Assembly: GCA_013821475.1 (NCBI GenBank) | Contig: JACDGU010000008.1 | Location: 1 to 33,253 of the forward strand | Source: Solirubrobacterales bacterium | Lineage (GTDB): Bacteria; Actinomycetota; Thermoleophilia; Solirubrobacterales; 70-9 | Length of the DNA stretch: 33,253 nt | Direction of reading: 5' to 3' | Shown here: positions 1 to 7,558 of the stretch, piece after piece | How the letters are laid out: each line of letters starts with the position of its first letter | Numbering within the stretch: position 1 is the stretch's first letter | Notes under the pieces: model-generated | Database searches by the model: none | What the model was told of the DNA's origin: nothing | Seen by the model: only the letters and a program-made list of their open reading frames with translations | Made by a program: the position numbers and the translations under genes

Positions 1-1258
1 AGCGGGGAGTGTCCGCCGAGCCCCTCCCCCCGGCGCTCTCCTCGCTCTCGCGGACGGCAATCCGGGCGAAGGACACGCGGGCAGCCCATGCCGCTGAGAT
101 GCCTGAGACCCCCGCCAGCAGCAGGGCTACGCGGGGGTCATAGGCCTCCGAGAGCCAGCCGACCAGCGGTCCGCCGATCGGCGTCGAGCCGAGGAAGACG
201 ACCGAGTAGAGGGCCATCACCCGGCCCCGCATCTCCGGCGAGACGGCGAGCTGCAGGGTCGAGTTGATCGTCGCCGCGAAGGTCACCGCGGCGGCGCCGA
301 GCAGGGCGAGAACCGGGATCTCCAGCGCCAGGGTCGGCATCGCCGCCGAGAGCAGGGCGGAGATCCCGAAGGCGAGGGCGCCGGCGGCAATCAGGCGCGG
401 CCCGGTGCGCCCGTGGGCGCCGTTGACGAGGGCGCCGGCGATCGAGCCGACCGCCATCGCCGAGACCAGCACTCCGTAGGTCATCGCGCCGCCGTGGAAG
501 CTGAAGCGGGCCAGCAGCGGCAGCACCACCTGGAAGTTGAAGCCGAGGGTGCCGACCAGCGCCATCAGGGCCAACGGCACCGCCAGCTCGGGGGTGGCCC
601 TGACGTAGCGCAGCCCGGCGCGGATCGCGCCCTTCTCGCGCGGGGCGATCGGGGCGGCGTGCAGGCCGCGCTCGTCCATACTCGAGAGGGCGAAGATCAT
701 CGCGACGAAGGTGAGGGCGTTGATCGCGAAGCAGGGGACGACGCCGAAACCGGCGATCAGCAGGCCGGCGAAGGCCGGGCCGACGATCCGCGCCGACTGG
801 ACGATGACGCTGTTGAGGCTGACCGCGTTGACGACGCGGTCGGGGCCGACCATCTCGATCACGAAGCTCTGCCGGGTCGGGTTGTCGACGGCGTTGACGA
901 GGCCCATCGTGAAGACGGCGAGGAAGACCATCCAGGGGGCGACGATCCCGGTGGCGGTGACGACGAGCAGGCCGATCGCCGGGATTGCCATCAGCGCCTG
1001 GGTCGCGATCAGCAGCCGCCGCTTCGACATCCGGTCGGCCAGCAGGCCGCCCCAGGCGCCGAAGAGGAGCATCGGCAGGAACTGCAGCGCGGTCGTGGCG
1101 CCGACGGCGACGCCGCTGTCGGTGAGGCTGAGGATCAGCCAGATCGCCGCCACCGTCTGCATCCAGGTGCCCGACAACGAGATCACCTGGCCGATGAAGT
1201 AGCGCCGGTAGTTGGGAACCTCGAGCGAGTTGAAGGAGCGTCGCAGGTGGTACCTCAC
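1..1258 (-). CDS. MFS exporter (MFS_3 / EntS-like), 3' end outside window
   Basis: Major facilitator exporter of the PF05977 (transmembrane secretion effector, EntS-like) type, an inner-membrane drug or metabolite/H+ antiporter. The reading frame starts at a GTG and opens with RYHLRRSFNSLEVPNYRRYF, then IGQVISLSGTWMQTVA, the family's usual N-terminus. The signature between TM2 and TM3 (GGLLADRMSKRRLL) follows, then further hydrophobic segments. About 419 codons are present with no stop, so the C-terminus lies beyond base 1. The visible tail is a hydrophilic stretch (RESEESAGGG). The GTG overlaps the TGA of the upstream MarR gene by 4 nt (GTGA), which implies translational coupling and probable MarR control. 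A longer frame starting at an ATG at 1268 has no membrane-protein character and is a shadow. Family call is confident; substrate unknown. Confidence 0.88.
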   Translation of the reverse strand, partial: MRYHLRRSFNSLEVPNYRRYFIGQVISLSGTWMQTVAAIWLILSLTDSGVAVGATTALQFLPMLLFGAWGGLLADRMSKRRLLIATQALMAIPAIGLLVVTATGIVAPWMVFLAVFTMGLVNAVDNPTRQSFVIEMVGPDRVVNAVSLNSVIVQSARIVGPAFAGLLIAGFGVVPCFAINALTFVAMIFALSSMDERGLHAAPIAPREKGAIRAGLRYVRATPELAVPLALMALVGTLGFNFQVVLPLLARFSFHGGAMTYGVLVSAMAVGSIAGALVNGAHGRTGPRLIAAGALAFGISALLSAAMPTLALEIPVLALLGAAAVTFAATINSTLQLAVSPEMRGRVMALYSVVFLGSTPIGGPLVGWLSEAYDPRVALLLAGVSGISAAWAARVSFARIAVRESEESAGGRGSADTPR

Positions 1259-1713
1259 CCGCGTTCATCCTCCCGCATCCGGTCGAGGATCTCGGCCGCC
1301 CGCTCGAGCGTGTCGACGTCGGCTGCGGGGAGATCGCGCATCCGTCGCGCCAGGTAGGCGTTCTTGCGGCCGCGCAGGCGGCGCAGGCGCTCGCGGCCGG
1401 CGGCGTTGACGGCGACCAGGGCGCTGCGGCCGTCGGCGGGGTCGGGGGTGCGCTCGATCAGCCCCTCCCGCTCCAGGCAGCCGAGGGTCCGGGTCACGGT
1501 CGGACGCTTGACGCGCTCGATCCGCGCCACCTCGCTCGGAGTCAGCGGGCCGTGGCGGTCGATCGTCGCCAGAGCGGCGACCGAGGTCGGGGTCAGGCCG
1601 GCGGTCTCGGAGGCCGCCTCCTGCCGCAACCGGCGCGAGGTCCGCACGATCGCCATCCGCAGCTTCGTCGCGGTGTCGGTGAGGGAGGTGGTGTCGGGAC
1701 TCTTCGCTTGCAT
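1255..1713 (-). CDS. MarR-family transcriptional regulator
   Basis: 152-residue winged-helix regulator of MarR type, a dimeric repressor usually released by small phenolic or drug-like ligands. The recognition region reads LTPSEVARIERVKRPTVTRT, followed by the wing (LEREGLIERTPDPADGRSAL). Helical dimerisation segments flank it. The ATG lies directly downstream of an AT-rich stretch, unusual in this GC-rich DNA. The stop overlaps the GTG of the MFS exporter by 4 nt, and a second MFS exporter is transcribed divergently 130 nt away. This is the classic layout of a regulator governing its own promoter and neighbouring efflux pumps. Control of both pumps is inference; the ligand is not predictable. 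Confidence 0.92.
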   Translation of the reverse strand: MQAKSPDTTSLTDTATKLRMAIVRTSRRLRQEAASETAGLTPTSVAALATIDRHGPLTPSEVARIERVKRPTVTRTLGCLEREGLIERTPDPADGRSALVAVNAAGRERLRRLRGRKNAYLARRMRDLPAADVDTLERAAEILDRMREDERG

Positions 1714-1739
1714 TGATTAGCTCTGGTAATTAGATTAGC
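1708..1739. promoter_or_regulatory. Candidate MarR operator / divergent promoter
   Basis: AT-rich patch between the MarR gene and the DHA2 exporter. It holds a direct repeat GATTAGC (1715-1721 and 1733-1739, 18 bp apart) and an inverted repeat TAAT-TAG-ATTA (1727-1737). On the plus strand, TTGCAT (1708-1713) and TAGATT (1731-1736) are 17 bp apart and could be -35/-10 elements for the exporter. The site touches the MarR start, which fits autoregulation. The exact promoter assignment is tentative. Confidence 0.45.
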
Positions 1740-1843
1740 AAACTACTTTCGGGGGTCTGAGACGTCGCTCACACTCGGCCACCGCGGCGCCGACGTAGGA
1801 TGCGGACAGTGATCTTCGTCCTACCTCCAGAACCGCACTGCCG

Positions 1844-3286
1844 ATGACCGACGCCCGCGACGCGCTCGACAAGCGCTGGATCGCCCTGGCGCTGCTCTGC
1901 GTCGCCCAGTTCGTCGTCGTCCTCGACGCCTCGATCGTCAACGTCGCCCTGCCGACGATCGGCGAAGCGCTCGATTTCTCAGAGAGCAACCTCCCCTGGG
2001 TCGTGAACGCCTACGTGCTGACCTTCGGCGGCTTCCTCCTGCTCGGCGGCCGCCTCGCCGACCTGCTCGGCCGCCGGCGCGTCTTCATGGCCGGCCTCAT
2101 CCTCTTCGCGCTGGCCTCCCTGGCCGGCGGCCTCGCCGCCAACTCCGGCCAGCTGATCGTCGCCCGCGCGATCCAGGGGCTCGGCGCGGCGATCCTCTCC
2201 CCCGCCGCGCTCTCGATCGTCGCCACCACCTTCCGCGACGGCGCCGAGCGCAACAAAGCGCTGGGGATCTGGGGTGCGGTCGCCGGCTCAGGCGGCGCCG
2301 CCGGCGTCCTCCTCGGCGGCGTCCTGACCGAAGCCCTCGGCTGGGAATGGGTGCTCTGGGTCAACGTCCCGATCGGGATCGCGGCGGCGGCGATCGCCCC
2401 GAGCCTGATCGCCGAAACCCGCTCCGAAGACGAGACCCGGCATTTCGACGTCGCCGGGGCGGTGGCGATCACCGTCGGCCTCTCGGCGCTGGTCTTCGCT
2501 CTGGTCGACGCCAACCAGGTCGGCTGGGGGTCAACCCAGACGATCCTGACGCTGGTCGCCTCGGCGCTGCTGTTGGTTGCCTTCGTCGTCATCGAGCAAC
2601 GCTCGCGCGCGCCGCTCGTTCCCTTCTCGATCTTCCGCATCCGCACCATCACCGGCGCCAACGTCGTCGGCCTGATGGTCGGCGCCTCGTTGTTCTCGAT
2701 GTTCTTCTTCATCTCCCTCTACATGCAGCAGGTGCTCGGCTACAGCCCGATCAAGGCCGGGATCTCCTACCTGCCGCTGGCAGTTTCGATCATCCTTTCC
2801 GCCGGAATCGCCTCGCAGCTGGTGACCAAAGTCGGCTTCAAGCCAATCCTCGCCACCGGCATGGCCCTGATCGCGGCCGGATTGCTCTGGTTCACGCAGA
2901 TCTCGGTCGACGGCACCTTCCTCGCCGACATCCTCGGCCCCTCGCTGCTGGCCGCGGTCGGGCTCGGCTTCGCCTTCGTACCGGTGACGATCGCCGCAGT
3001 CTCTGGAATCGAGGACCGCGAGCAGGGCCTGGCGAGCGGACTGATCAACACCGCCCAGCAGGTCGGCGGTGCCCTCGGCCTGGCGATCCTCGCCGCCGTC
3101 GCCAACGCGACGATCGGCTCCTCGCACGATCCGTCGGTCCTCGTCGAAGGCTTCCAGTCCGCCTTTTTCGTCGGCGCCGGCTTCGCCATCCTCGGCCTGA
3201 TCGCCACTCTGGTCCTGATCCGCAGCAGCGACAGCCGCGCGCATGTGGAAATTGGCAACGACGACGCCGCGGCCGACGCCGAGTAG
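1844..3286 (+). CDS. DHA2-family MFS drug exporter (14 TM, EmrB/QacA type)
   Basis: 480-residue multidrug/H+ antiporter of the DHA2 family in the cytoplasmic membrane. TM1 is followed by the family motif LDASIVNVALPTIGEAL. The motif GGRLADLLGRRRVF lies between TM2 and TM3, and GAVAGSGGAAGVLLGGVL matches antiporter motif C in TM5. FISLYMQQVLGYSPIKAG is typical of the second half. Length and hydrophobic spacing fit 14 helices. The tail is short and acidic. It starts at the ATG after GCACTGCCG; no strong Shine-Dalgarno sequence is visible. It is transcribed divergently from the MarR gene across the operator-like patch. Antiporter class is confident; substrate unknown. Confidence 0.93.
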   Translation: MTDARDALDKRWIALALLCVAQFVVVLDASIVNVALPTIGEALDFSESNLPWVVNAYVLTFGGFLLLGGRLADLLGRRRVFMAGLILFALASLAGGLAANSGQLIVARAIQGLGAAILSPAALSIVATTFRDGAERNKALGIWGAVAGSGGAAGVLLGGVLTEALGWEWVLWVNVPIGIAAAAIAPSLIAETRSEDETRHFDVAGAVAITVGLSALVFALVDANQVGWGSTQTILTLVASALLLVAFVVIEQRSRAPLVPFSIFRIRTITGANVVGLMVGASLFSMFFFISLYMQQVLGYSPIKAGISYLPLAVSIILSAGIASQLVTKVGFKPILATGMALIAAGLLWFTQISVDGTFLADILGPSLLAAVGLGFAFVPVTIAAVSGIEDREQGLASGLINTAQQVGGALGLAILAAVANATIGSSHDPSVLVEGFQSAFFVGAGFAILGLIATLVLIRSSDSRAHVEIGNDDAAADAE

Positions 3287-3306
3287 GGCCCGAGGCCCGG
3301 CGAGCC

Positions 3307-3500
3307 CTAGCGGCGGTGGACCTCGGTCGCCGTCGCCTGGTCGCGCGGCCTGACTACGATCTCGTCGACGTTGACGTGCGCCGGCAGCTCGACCGCCCAG
3401 CGGATGCACTCCGCGACGTCGGCGCCGCTGAGCGGCTGCATCCCCTCGTAGGTCAGGTGCTGGGTGTGTTTCTCGAAGGCGCCGAAGATCGCGCCGCCGC
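3307..3500 (-). pseudogene. C-terminal relic of an SDR oxidoreductase (YdfG-like)
   Basis: The minus-strand frame ending at 3307 reads YEGMQPLSGADVAECIRW, then ELPAHVNVDEIVVRPRDQA, then TATEVHRR before the stop. This is the characteristic C-terminus of YdfG-type short-chain dehydrogenases (NADP-dependent 3-hydroxy-acid dehydrogenases). The Rossmann GxxxGxG segment and the catalytic S-Y-K region are absent. Upstream, from about 3500, the DNA changes to an unrelated ion-channel relic on the other strand. Only about 60 of an expected 250 residues remain, so this is a truncated, non-functional fragment. The frame stays open upstream to about 3762, but that part has no SDR character. Confidence 0.7.
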
Positions 3501-3501
3501 C

Positions 3502-3622
3502 GACGACTACTGGGCGATCACGACGATACCACGCTTGGCTCGAACATCTACCCGACGACGATCGGCGGCCAGATCGTCTCCACCTTCCTCCTCCTGGCCG
3601 GCATCGGCTTGTTGGCCAGCGG
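3502..3622 (+). pseudogene. Relic of a potassium-channel pore domain
   Basis: Plus-strand DNA encodes DYWAITTI in one frame and, after a frame change near 3527, TTLGSNIYPTTIGGQIV followed by STFLLLAGIGLLAS. This resembles the pore loop and inner helix of two-TM ion-channel (PF07885) proteins. Those normally read W(A)ITTVTTVGYGDIYPTTxGGRI followed by a glycine-hinged helix. The selectivity filter TVGYGD is degraded to TLGSN and the frame is broken. Only about 40 residues are recognisable. Repeat copy 1 begins at the end of the relic. Assignment rests on motif memory alone, so confidence is moderate. Confidence 0.5.
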
Positions 3623-3903
3623 CACAAAACGTTTGGAGGAATACCCAATCCCTTCCCCGAGAACTCCACCCAACTTCCCAGGGTTGAGAGGGACGTAAAG
3701 CTTCCACTTGGGGCATCGCGGTAGAGCTTTTCTGCGCTCCGCGTGGAGAAGCTCAACCTCATTCCGGTGGGTTAGGGCCGGCGGGAGGGTCGGGTGCCCC
3801 TCCGAACGTTTTGTGCCGCTGGCCAAGATGCCTCCTCGGACGGCTCCCGGCGATCCGGCCAGTCAGGCAAGTGAGGAGGGGTACCCGACCCTCCCGCCGG
3901 CCC
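3614..3903. repeat. Three copies of a ~50-bp repeat in alternating orientation
   Basis: Copy 1 (forward, from 3614) begins GGCCAGCGGCACAAAACG. Copy 2 (3775-3824) is its reverse complement: the first 26 bases of copy 1 (3614-3639) match 3799-3824 with one mismatch. Copy 3 (forward, 3857-3903) shares the distal half: 3875-3903 pairs with 3775-3803 at 28 of 29 positions (core ACCCGACCCTCCCGCCGG). Copies 1 and 2 also form a weaker long palindrome, with an inner hairpin GAGCTTTTC (3724-3732) / GAGAAGCTC (3746-3754). No reading frame of note lies inside. It fills the gap between gene relics and the acs stop codon. Confidence 0.8.
3775..3903 (-). terminator. Possible hairpin terminator downstream of acs
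   Basis: The 29-nt arms of repeat copies 2 and 3 would form a very stable stem with a 71-nt loop just 7 nt after the acs stop codon. There is no T-tract, so it is not a standard intrinsic terminator. It could still stabilise the 3' end or block read-through. The role is inferred from position only. Confidence 0.3.
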
Positions 3904-3909
3904 CCATCC

Positions 3910-5895
3910 CTAATCCTCGTCCCCCTCCTCGGCAATCTTTGCCTCCAGCTCCTTCATCACCTCGGGATCCCGCAGCGTCGTCACGTCGCCCAGCGCCCTT
4001 CCTTCAGCGATGTCGCGCAGCAGCCGGCGCATGATCTTCCCCGAGCGCGTCTTCGGCAGTTCGTCGGCCCAGATGATCCGCTTCGGCCGGGCGAATTTGC
4101 CGATCCGCTCGGCGACGGTGCCGCGGATCCCCTCGATGAGCTCATCGCTGGGCTCGGTCCCTCCCCTAAGAGTGACGAAGGCGCAGATCGCCTGGCCGGT
4201 GTCCTCGTCGGCCTGGCCGATCACGGCCGCCTCGGCGACCTTCTCGTGGGCGACGATCGCCGACTCGACTTCTGCCGTCGAGAGCCGGTGGCCGGAGACG
4301 TTGACGACGTCGTCGATCCGGCCGATCACCCAGAGGTAGCCGTCGGAATCGACCCGAGCGGCGTCGCCGACCAGGTAGCGCTCCTTGCCGAAGCGCGAGA
4401 AGTAGGTCTCGATGAAGCGCTCGTCCTCTTTGTAGAGGCCGCGCAGCATCGAGGGCCACGGTTTCTCCAGGACCAGCAGCCCCTGCCCCTCGGAGATCGG
4501 CTCGCCGTCGGACTCGCCGACCACGCTCGCCGCAACCCCGGGGAACGGCGTCGTCGCCGACCCCGGCTTGGTCTCGGTGATCCCCGGCAGCGGCGTGATC
4601 ATGATCGCACCGGTCTCCGTCTGCCACCAGGTATCGACGATCGGACAGCGTTCGCCGCCGATCACCTTGTGGTACCAGAGCCAGGCCTTGGGGTTGATCG
4701 GCTCGCCGACCGAGCCCAGCAGGCGCAGGCTGGAGAGATCGAACTTCTCGGGGATGTCCGCCCCCCACTTGATGAAGGTGCGGATCGCGGTCGGGGCCGC
4801 GTAGAGGATCGTCGCCTTGTAGCGCTCGATCAGCTCCCACCAGATTCCCTGGTGGGGATGGTCGGGCGCACCCTCCCACATCACGCTGGTGGCGCCGTTT
4901 GAGAGCGGCCCGTAGACGATGTAGGAGTGACCGGTGACCCAGCCGACGTCGGCCGCGCACCAGTAGACGTCCGTCTCCGGCTTGAGGTCGAAGACGTAGC
5001 GGTGGGTGGCGGTAACGCCGGCCATGTAGCCGCCGGTCGTGTGCAGGATCCCCTTCGGCTTCGCGGTCGAGCCCGAGGTGTAGAGGATGAAGAGCGGGTG
5101 CTCGGCCTCCATCGGCTCGGCCGGGCACTCGGGCGGAGCGGCGGCGAGGACCTCGTCGTAGAAGACGTCGCGGCCCTCGCTCATCGGACACTCGATCCCG
5201 GTTTTGCGGATCACGACGATCGTCTTCAGCGCGTGATGAGAGCCCATATGCTCGTCGACCGTGGTCTTGATCGGCGCCGTCTTGCCCTTGCGACGGGCAC
5301 CGTCGACGGTGATCAGCGCCTTGGCTTCGGAGAAGTCCATCCGCTCGGCCACCGACTCGGCCGAAAAGCCGCCGAAGACGACGTTGTGGATCGCCCCGAT
5401 CCGGGCGCAGGCGAGCATCGAGACGGCAACCTCGGGGATCATCGGCAGGTAGATCCCGACCACGTCGCCCTTCTCGACGCCGAGGTCCTTGAGCGCGTTG
5501 GCAAAGCGCTGGACGTCACGGTGCAGGTCGGCGTAGGTGACGTCGAGCTCCTCGCCCTCCTCGCCGCGCCAGTGGTAGGCGACCCGGTCGCCCCGGCCGG
5601 CCTCGACATGGCGATCGAGGCAGTTGGCCGAGGCGTTCAGGCGCCCGTCCTCAAACCACTTGTAAAAGGGCGGGTTGGAGTCGTTGAGGCCCTGGGTCGG
5701 CTCCGTCTCCCAGTCGAGCAGCTCGGTCGCCTGGCGCAGCCACCAGGCCTCCGGGTCGGCAGCCGCCTGCTCGTAGATCTTCGGGTCGCTCCAGAGCGCG
5801 TTCTCGCGGAAGCCGGGCGGGGGATCGAACTTCTCGATCCCCAGCATTTGCTCCAGCTGGACCTCCAGGTCGCTCGATTTCTCCTCAGTCGCCAT
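3910..5895 (-). CDS. acs: Acetyl-CoA synthetase (AMP-forming)
   Basis: 661-residue cytoplasmic enzyme that activates acetate to acetyl-CoA through acetyl-AMP. The N-terminal domain includes ENALWSDPKIYEQAAADPEA and the conserved PFYKWFEDGRLNASANCLDR. The AMP-binding P-loop is YTSGSTAKPKGILHTTGGYM (about residue 270). WWQTETGAIMITPLPG forms the acetate and nucleotide pocket. The hinge and C-terminal domain carry YLVGDAARVDSDGYLWVIGR, and the catalytic lysine is K620 in KTRSGKIMRRLLR, the usual acetylation target. Length equals the family norm of about 650. The ATG follows AGGAGAGGGCGG, a good ribosome-binding site. It lies 13 nt after satP, so the two form an acetate-assimilation operon, probably transcribed from upstream of satP. 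Confidence 0.97.
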   Translation of the reverse strand: MATEEKSSDLEVQLEQMLGIEKFDPPPGFRENALWSDPKIYEQAAADPEAWWLRQATELLDWETEPTQGLNDSNPPFYKWFEDGRLNASANCLDRHVEAGRGDRVAYHWRGEEGEELDVTYADLHRDVQRFANALKDLGVEKGDVVGIYLPMIPEVAVSMLACARIGAIHNVVFGGFSAESVAERMDFSEAKALITVDGARRKGKTAPIKTTVDEHMGSHHALKTIVVIRKTGIECPMSEGRDVFYDEVLAAAPPECPAEPMEAEHPLFILYTSGSTAKPKGILHTTGGYMAGVTATHRYVFDLKPETDVYWCAADVGWVTGHSYIVYGPLSNGATSVMWEGAPDHPHQGIWWELIERYKATILYAAPTAIRTFIKWGADIPEKFDLSSLRLLGSVGEPINPKAWLWYHKVIGGERCPIVDTWWQTETGAIMITPLPGITETKPGSATTPFPGVAASVVGESDGEPISEGQGLLVLEKPWPSMLRGLYKEDERFIETYFSRFGKERYLVGDAARVDSDGYLWVIGRIDDVVNVSGHRLSTAEVESAIVAHEKVAEAAVIGQADEDTGQAICAFVTLRGGTEPSDELIEGIRGTVAERIGKFARPKRIIWADELPKTRSGKIMRRLLRDIAEGRALGDVTTLRDPEVMKELEAKIAEEGDED

Positions 5896-5908
5896 CCGCC
5901 CTCTCCTC

Positions 5909-6544
5909 TCAGTCGCCCAGTGGCTTGACCGGCAACACGATCCGCCCGAAGGTCGAGTTCGTCACCGCCGCAAAGGAGGCATACCAGGCAGCCGCCGCGG
6001 TCGCGAGGCCGAAGAAACCGCCGGCTTCGGTCAGGCCTTCGGTTTCGTTTGCGGCACCGATCCCGAGCAGGAAGAAGGTCACCGTCAACAGCGCGAAGAC
6101 CGCCACGATCGCGGCCGTGGTCCGCAGCGAGGCGACCAGCATGTAGAGGGTGAAGATCCCCCAGGCGATCAGGAACAGGCCGATCGAGGCGCCGACGTGC
6201 TCGGGCGGGATGTCTCCGGCGAAGAAGGTCACCAGCGCCCAGAACGAGATCCAGAAGGCCCCGAACGAGGTGAAGGCGACGGCGCCGAAGGTGTTGCCGG
6301 TGCGGAACTCCCACATTCCCGCCAAGAGCTGAGCGATGCCGCCATAGGCGAGCGCCACGCCCAGCACAACCGGCTCACCGGCTTTGCTGACCAGGCCGGA
6401 GTTGAACATGCTGAGGATGAACGTGGTCAGCGCGAACGCGGCGAGGCCGAGTGGCCCCGGATCCGCGGGTTTCCAGCCTGCTCCGACTTCGGCGGCCGGT
6501 TCCCGGCTCGGCGAGGGCGGATTCGGACGTGATGCTGCCTCCAT
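5909..6544 (-). CDS. satP: Acetate/succinate transporter, SatP (GPR1/FUN34/YaaH) family
   Basis: 211-residue membrane protein that takes up acetate (and often succinate) with protons. The family signature NPAPLGL appears here as DPGPLGLAAFALTTF at about residue 29, ahead of six hydrophobic helices. GGIAQLLAGMWEFRTGNTFG and TSFGAFWISFW are further family blocks. The first 28 residues are a Pro/Ala-rich cytoplasmic tail. The ATG has a strong ribosome-binding site (AAAGGGAG, 5 nt spacing). acs follows after 13 nt, so imported acetate is activated by the partner enzyme. A TTGCAA palindrome lies 53-71 nt upstream of the start. Family and role are clear; preferred substrate is inferred from the acs linkage. 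Confidence 0.94.
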   Translation of the reverse strand: MEAASRPNPPSPSREPAAEVGAGWKPADPGPLGLAAFALTTFILSMFNSGLVSKAGEPVVLGVALAYGGIAQLLAGMWEFRTGNTFGAVAFTSFGAFWISFWALVTFFAGDIPPEHVGASIGLFLIAWGIFTLYMLVASLRTTAAIVAVFALLTVTFFLLGIGAANETEGLTEAGGFFGLATAAAAWYASFAAVTNSTFGRIVLPVKPLGD

Positions 6545-6596
6545 GATGTCTCCCTTTCCCTAGGTGACGATTCCAGACCCAACCTCGGGACTACCC

Positions 6597-6615
6597 GGTT
6601 GCAACAATTGCAACC
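6597..6615. promoter_or_regulatory. TTGCAA palindrome upstream of satP-acs
   Basis: GGTTGCAACAATTGCAACC is a perfect 8-bp inverted repeat around CAA and contains two TTGCAA boxes. TTTGCAAA-type boxes are known operators of RamB in Corynebacterium and of the related PccR/ScfR short-chain-acyl regulators in Rhodobacter, which control acetate and propionate genes. The site sits 53 nt before the satP start. It also lies 30 nt after uppP, but no T-tract follows it, so a terminator is less likely. The regulator assignment is inference. Confidence 0.5.
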
Positions 6616-6644
6616 AGGCTCTTTCCGAGCGGGCGGGAGGCGCG

Positions 6645-7508
6645 CTAAACCGCGAAGATCAAGGTGCAGATCAGGCCCGCGGCGATGCAGTAGATGCCGA
6701 ACGGGGTGAGGCGGTTGGTCTCGAAGAAGCGGAGCAGGAACTTGACCGCGACGTAGGTCGTCAGCGCCGCGGCGATCGCCGCCACCAGCGCCTGGCCGCG
6801 GACGCCGTCGCCGGCATGACCGAGCAGCTCGGGCAGCTTGAGGAAGCCGGCGGCGGCGATGATCGGCGTCGCCAGCATGAACGAGTAGCGGGCCGCGTCC
6901 TCGTTCGAGAGGCCGGTGAGCAGGCCCCCTCCCATCGTCACCCCCGAGCGCGAGATGCCGGGGATCAGCGCCAGCGCCTGGGCGGCGCCGATCGCCAGCG
7001 CCTGCCTGAAGCTCATCTTCGCGATCCGCGCGTCGCCGTCACCCTCGTAGTCGCCCGGCCGCGGCGCCCGCCGGCGCAGGCGCTCGCAGAGCAGCAGCAG
7101 GACGCCGTTGACGGTGAGGAAGATCGCCGCCGACTCGGGCGAGGCGAAGAGTCCGCGCAGCTTGTGCTCGAGCGCGAGGCCGAGGATCCCGGCCGGGATC
7201 GTGCCGGCGACGATCACCCAGCCGAGGCGGGCGTCGGTGTCGGTCGGGGTCGAGCGGCCACGCAGCGAGCGCCAGAGCCCGGCGAAGATCCGCTTCCAGT
7301 CCTCGAGGAAGAAGAAGAAGAGGACGATCGCCGTCGCGCAGTGGGTCGCGACGAGGAAGGCGAGGAAGAATTCGTCCTTCTGGTGGATATCCCAGCCGAA
7401 GAGCGAGGGCGCGATCACCGCGTGACCGAGGCTGGAGATCGGGAACGGCTCGGCGATCCCCTGCAGGGCCCCGAGGACGATGGCCTGGAAATAGGAGATC
7501 GGTTCCAA
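6645..7508 (-). CDS. uppP: Undecaprenyl-diphosphatase UppP (BacA)
   Basis: 287-residue integral membrane phosphatase that converts undecaprenyl diphosphate to the monophosphate carrier needed for peptidoglycan synthesis; over-production gives bacitracin resistance. The first catalytic motif is AEPFPISSLGHAV (E20, S25, S26, H29). It differs from the textbook TEFLPxSSxGH but keeps the Glu, Ser and His. The second motif is PGISRSGVTMGGG (residues 183-195, R187 catalytic). About eight hydrophobic segments and the length match the family. The start is a TTG with no strong ribosome-binding site; no better start is visible. It is probably transcribed on its own or with the upstream hydrolase, 50 nt away. 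Confidence 0.93.
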   Translation of the reverse strand: MEPISYFQAIVLGALQGIAEPFPISSLGHAVIAPSLFGWDIHQKDEFFLAFLVATHCATAIVLFFFFLEDWKRIFAGLWRSLRGRSTPTDTDARLGWVIVAGTIPAGILGLALEHKLRGLFASPESAAIFLTVNGVLLLLCERLRRRAPRPGDYEGDGDARIAKMSFRQALAIGAAQALALIPGISRSGVTMGGGLLTGLSNEDAARYSFMLATPIIAAAGFLKLPELLGHAGDGVRGQALVAAIAAALTTYVAVKFLLRFFETNRLTPFGIYCIAAGLICTLIFAV

Positions 7509-7558
7509 GAAGAGCGGCGAAGCTAAGGGGCCTCTTTAAAGCCCAGATGAGAGCTTGA

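Noticed and set aside
138-1268. 376-codon open frame opposite in phase to the MFS exporter, rich in Arg, Asp and Pro
   Set aside because: Composition is typical of a shifted frame in GC-rich DNA. The +1 frame gives a perfect MFS protein.
2347-3687. 446-codon plus-strand frame overlapping the DHA2 exporter
   Set aside because: Arg/Asp/Pro-rich out-of-frame reading. Only its short end over the channel relic has any meaning.
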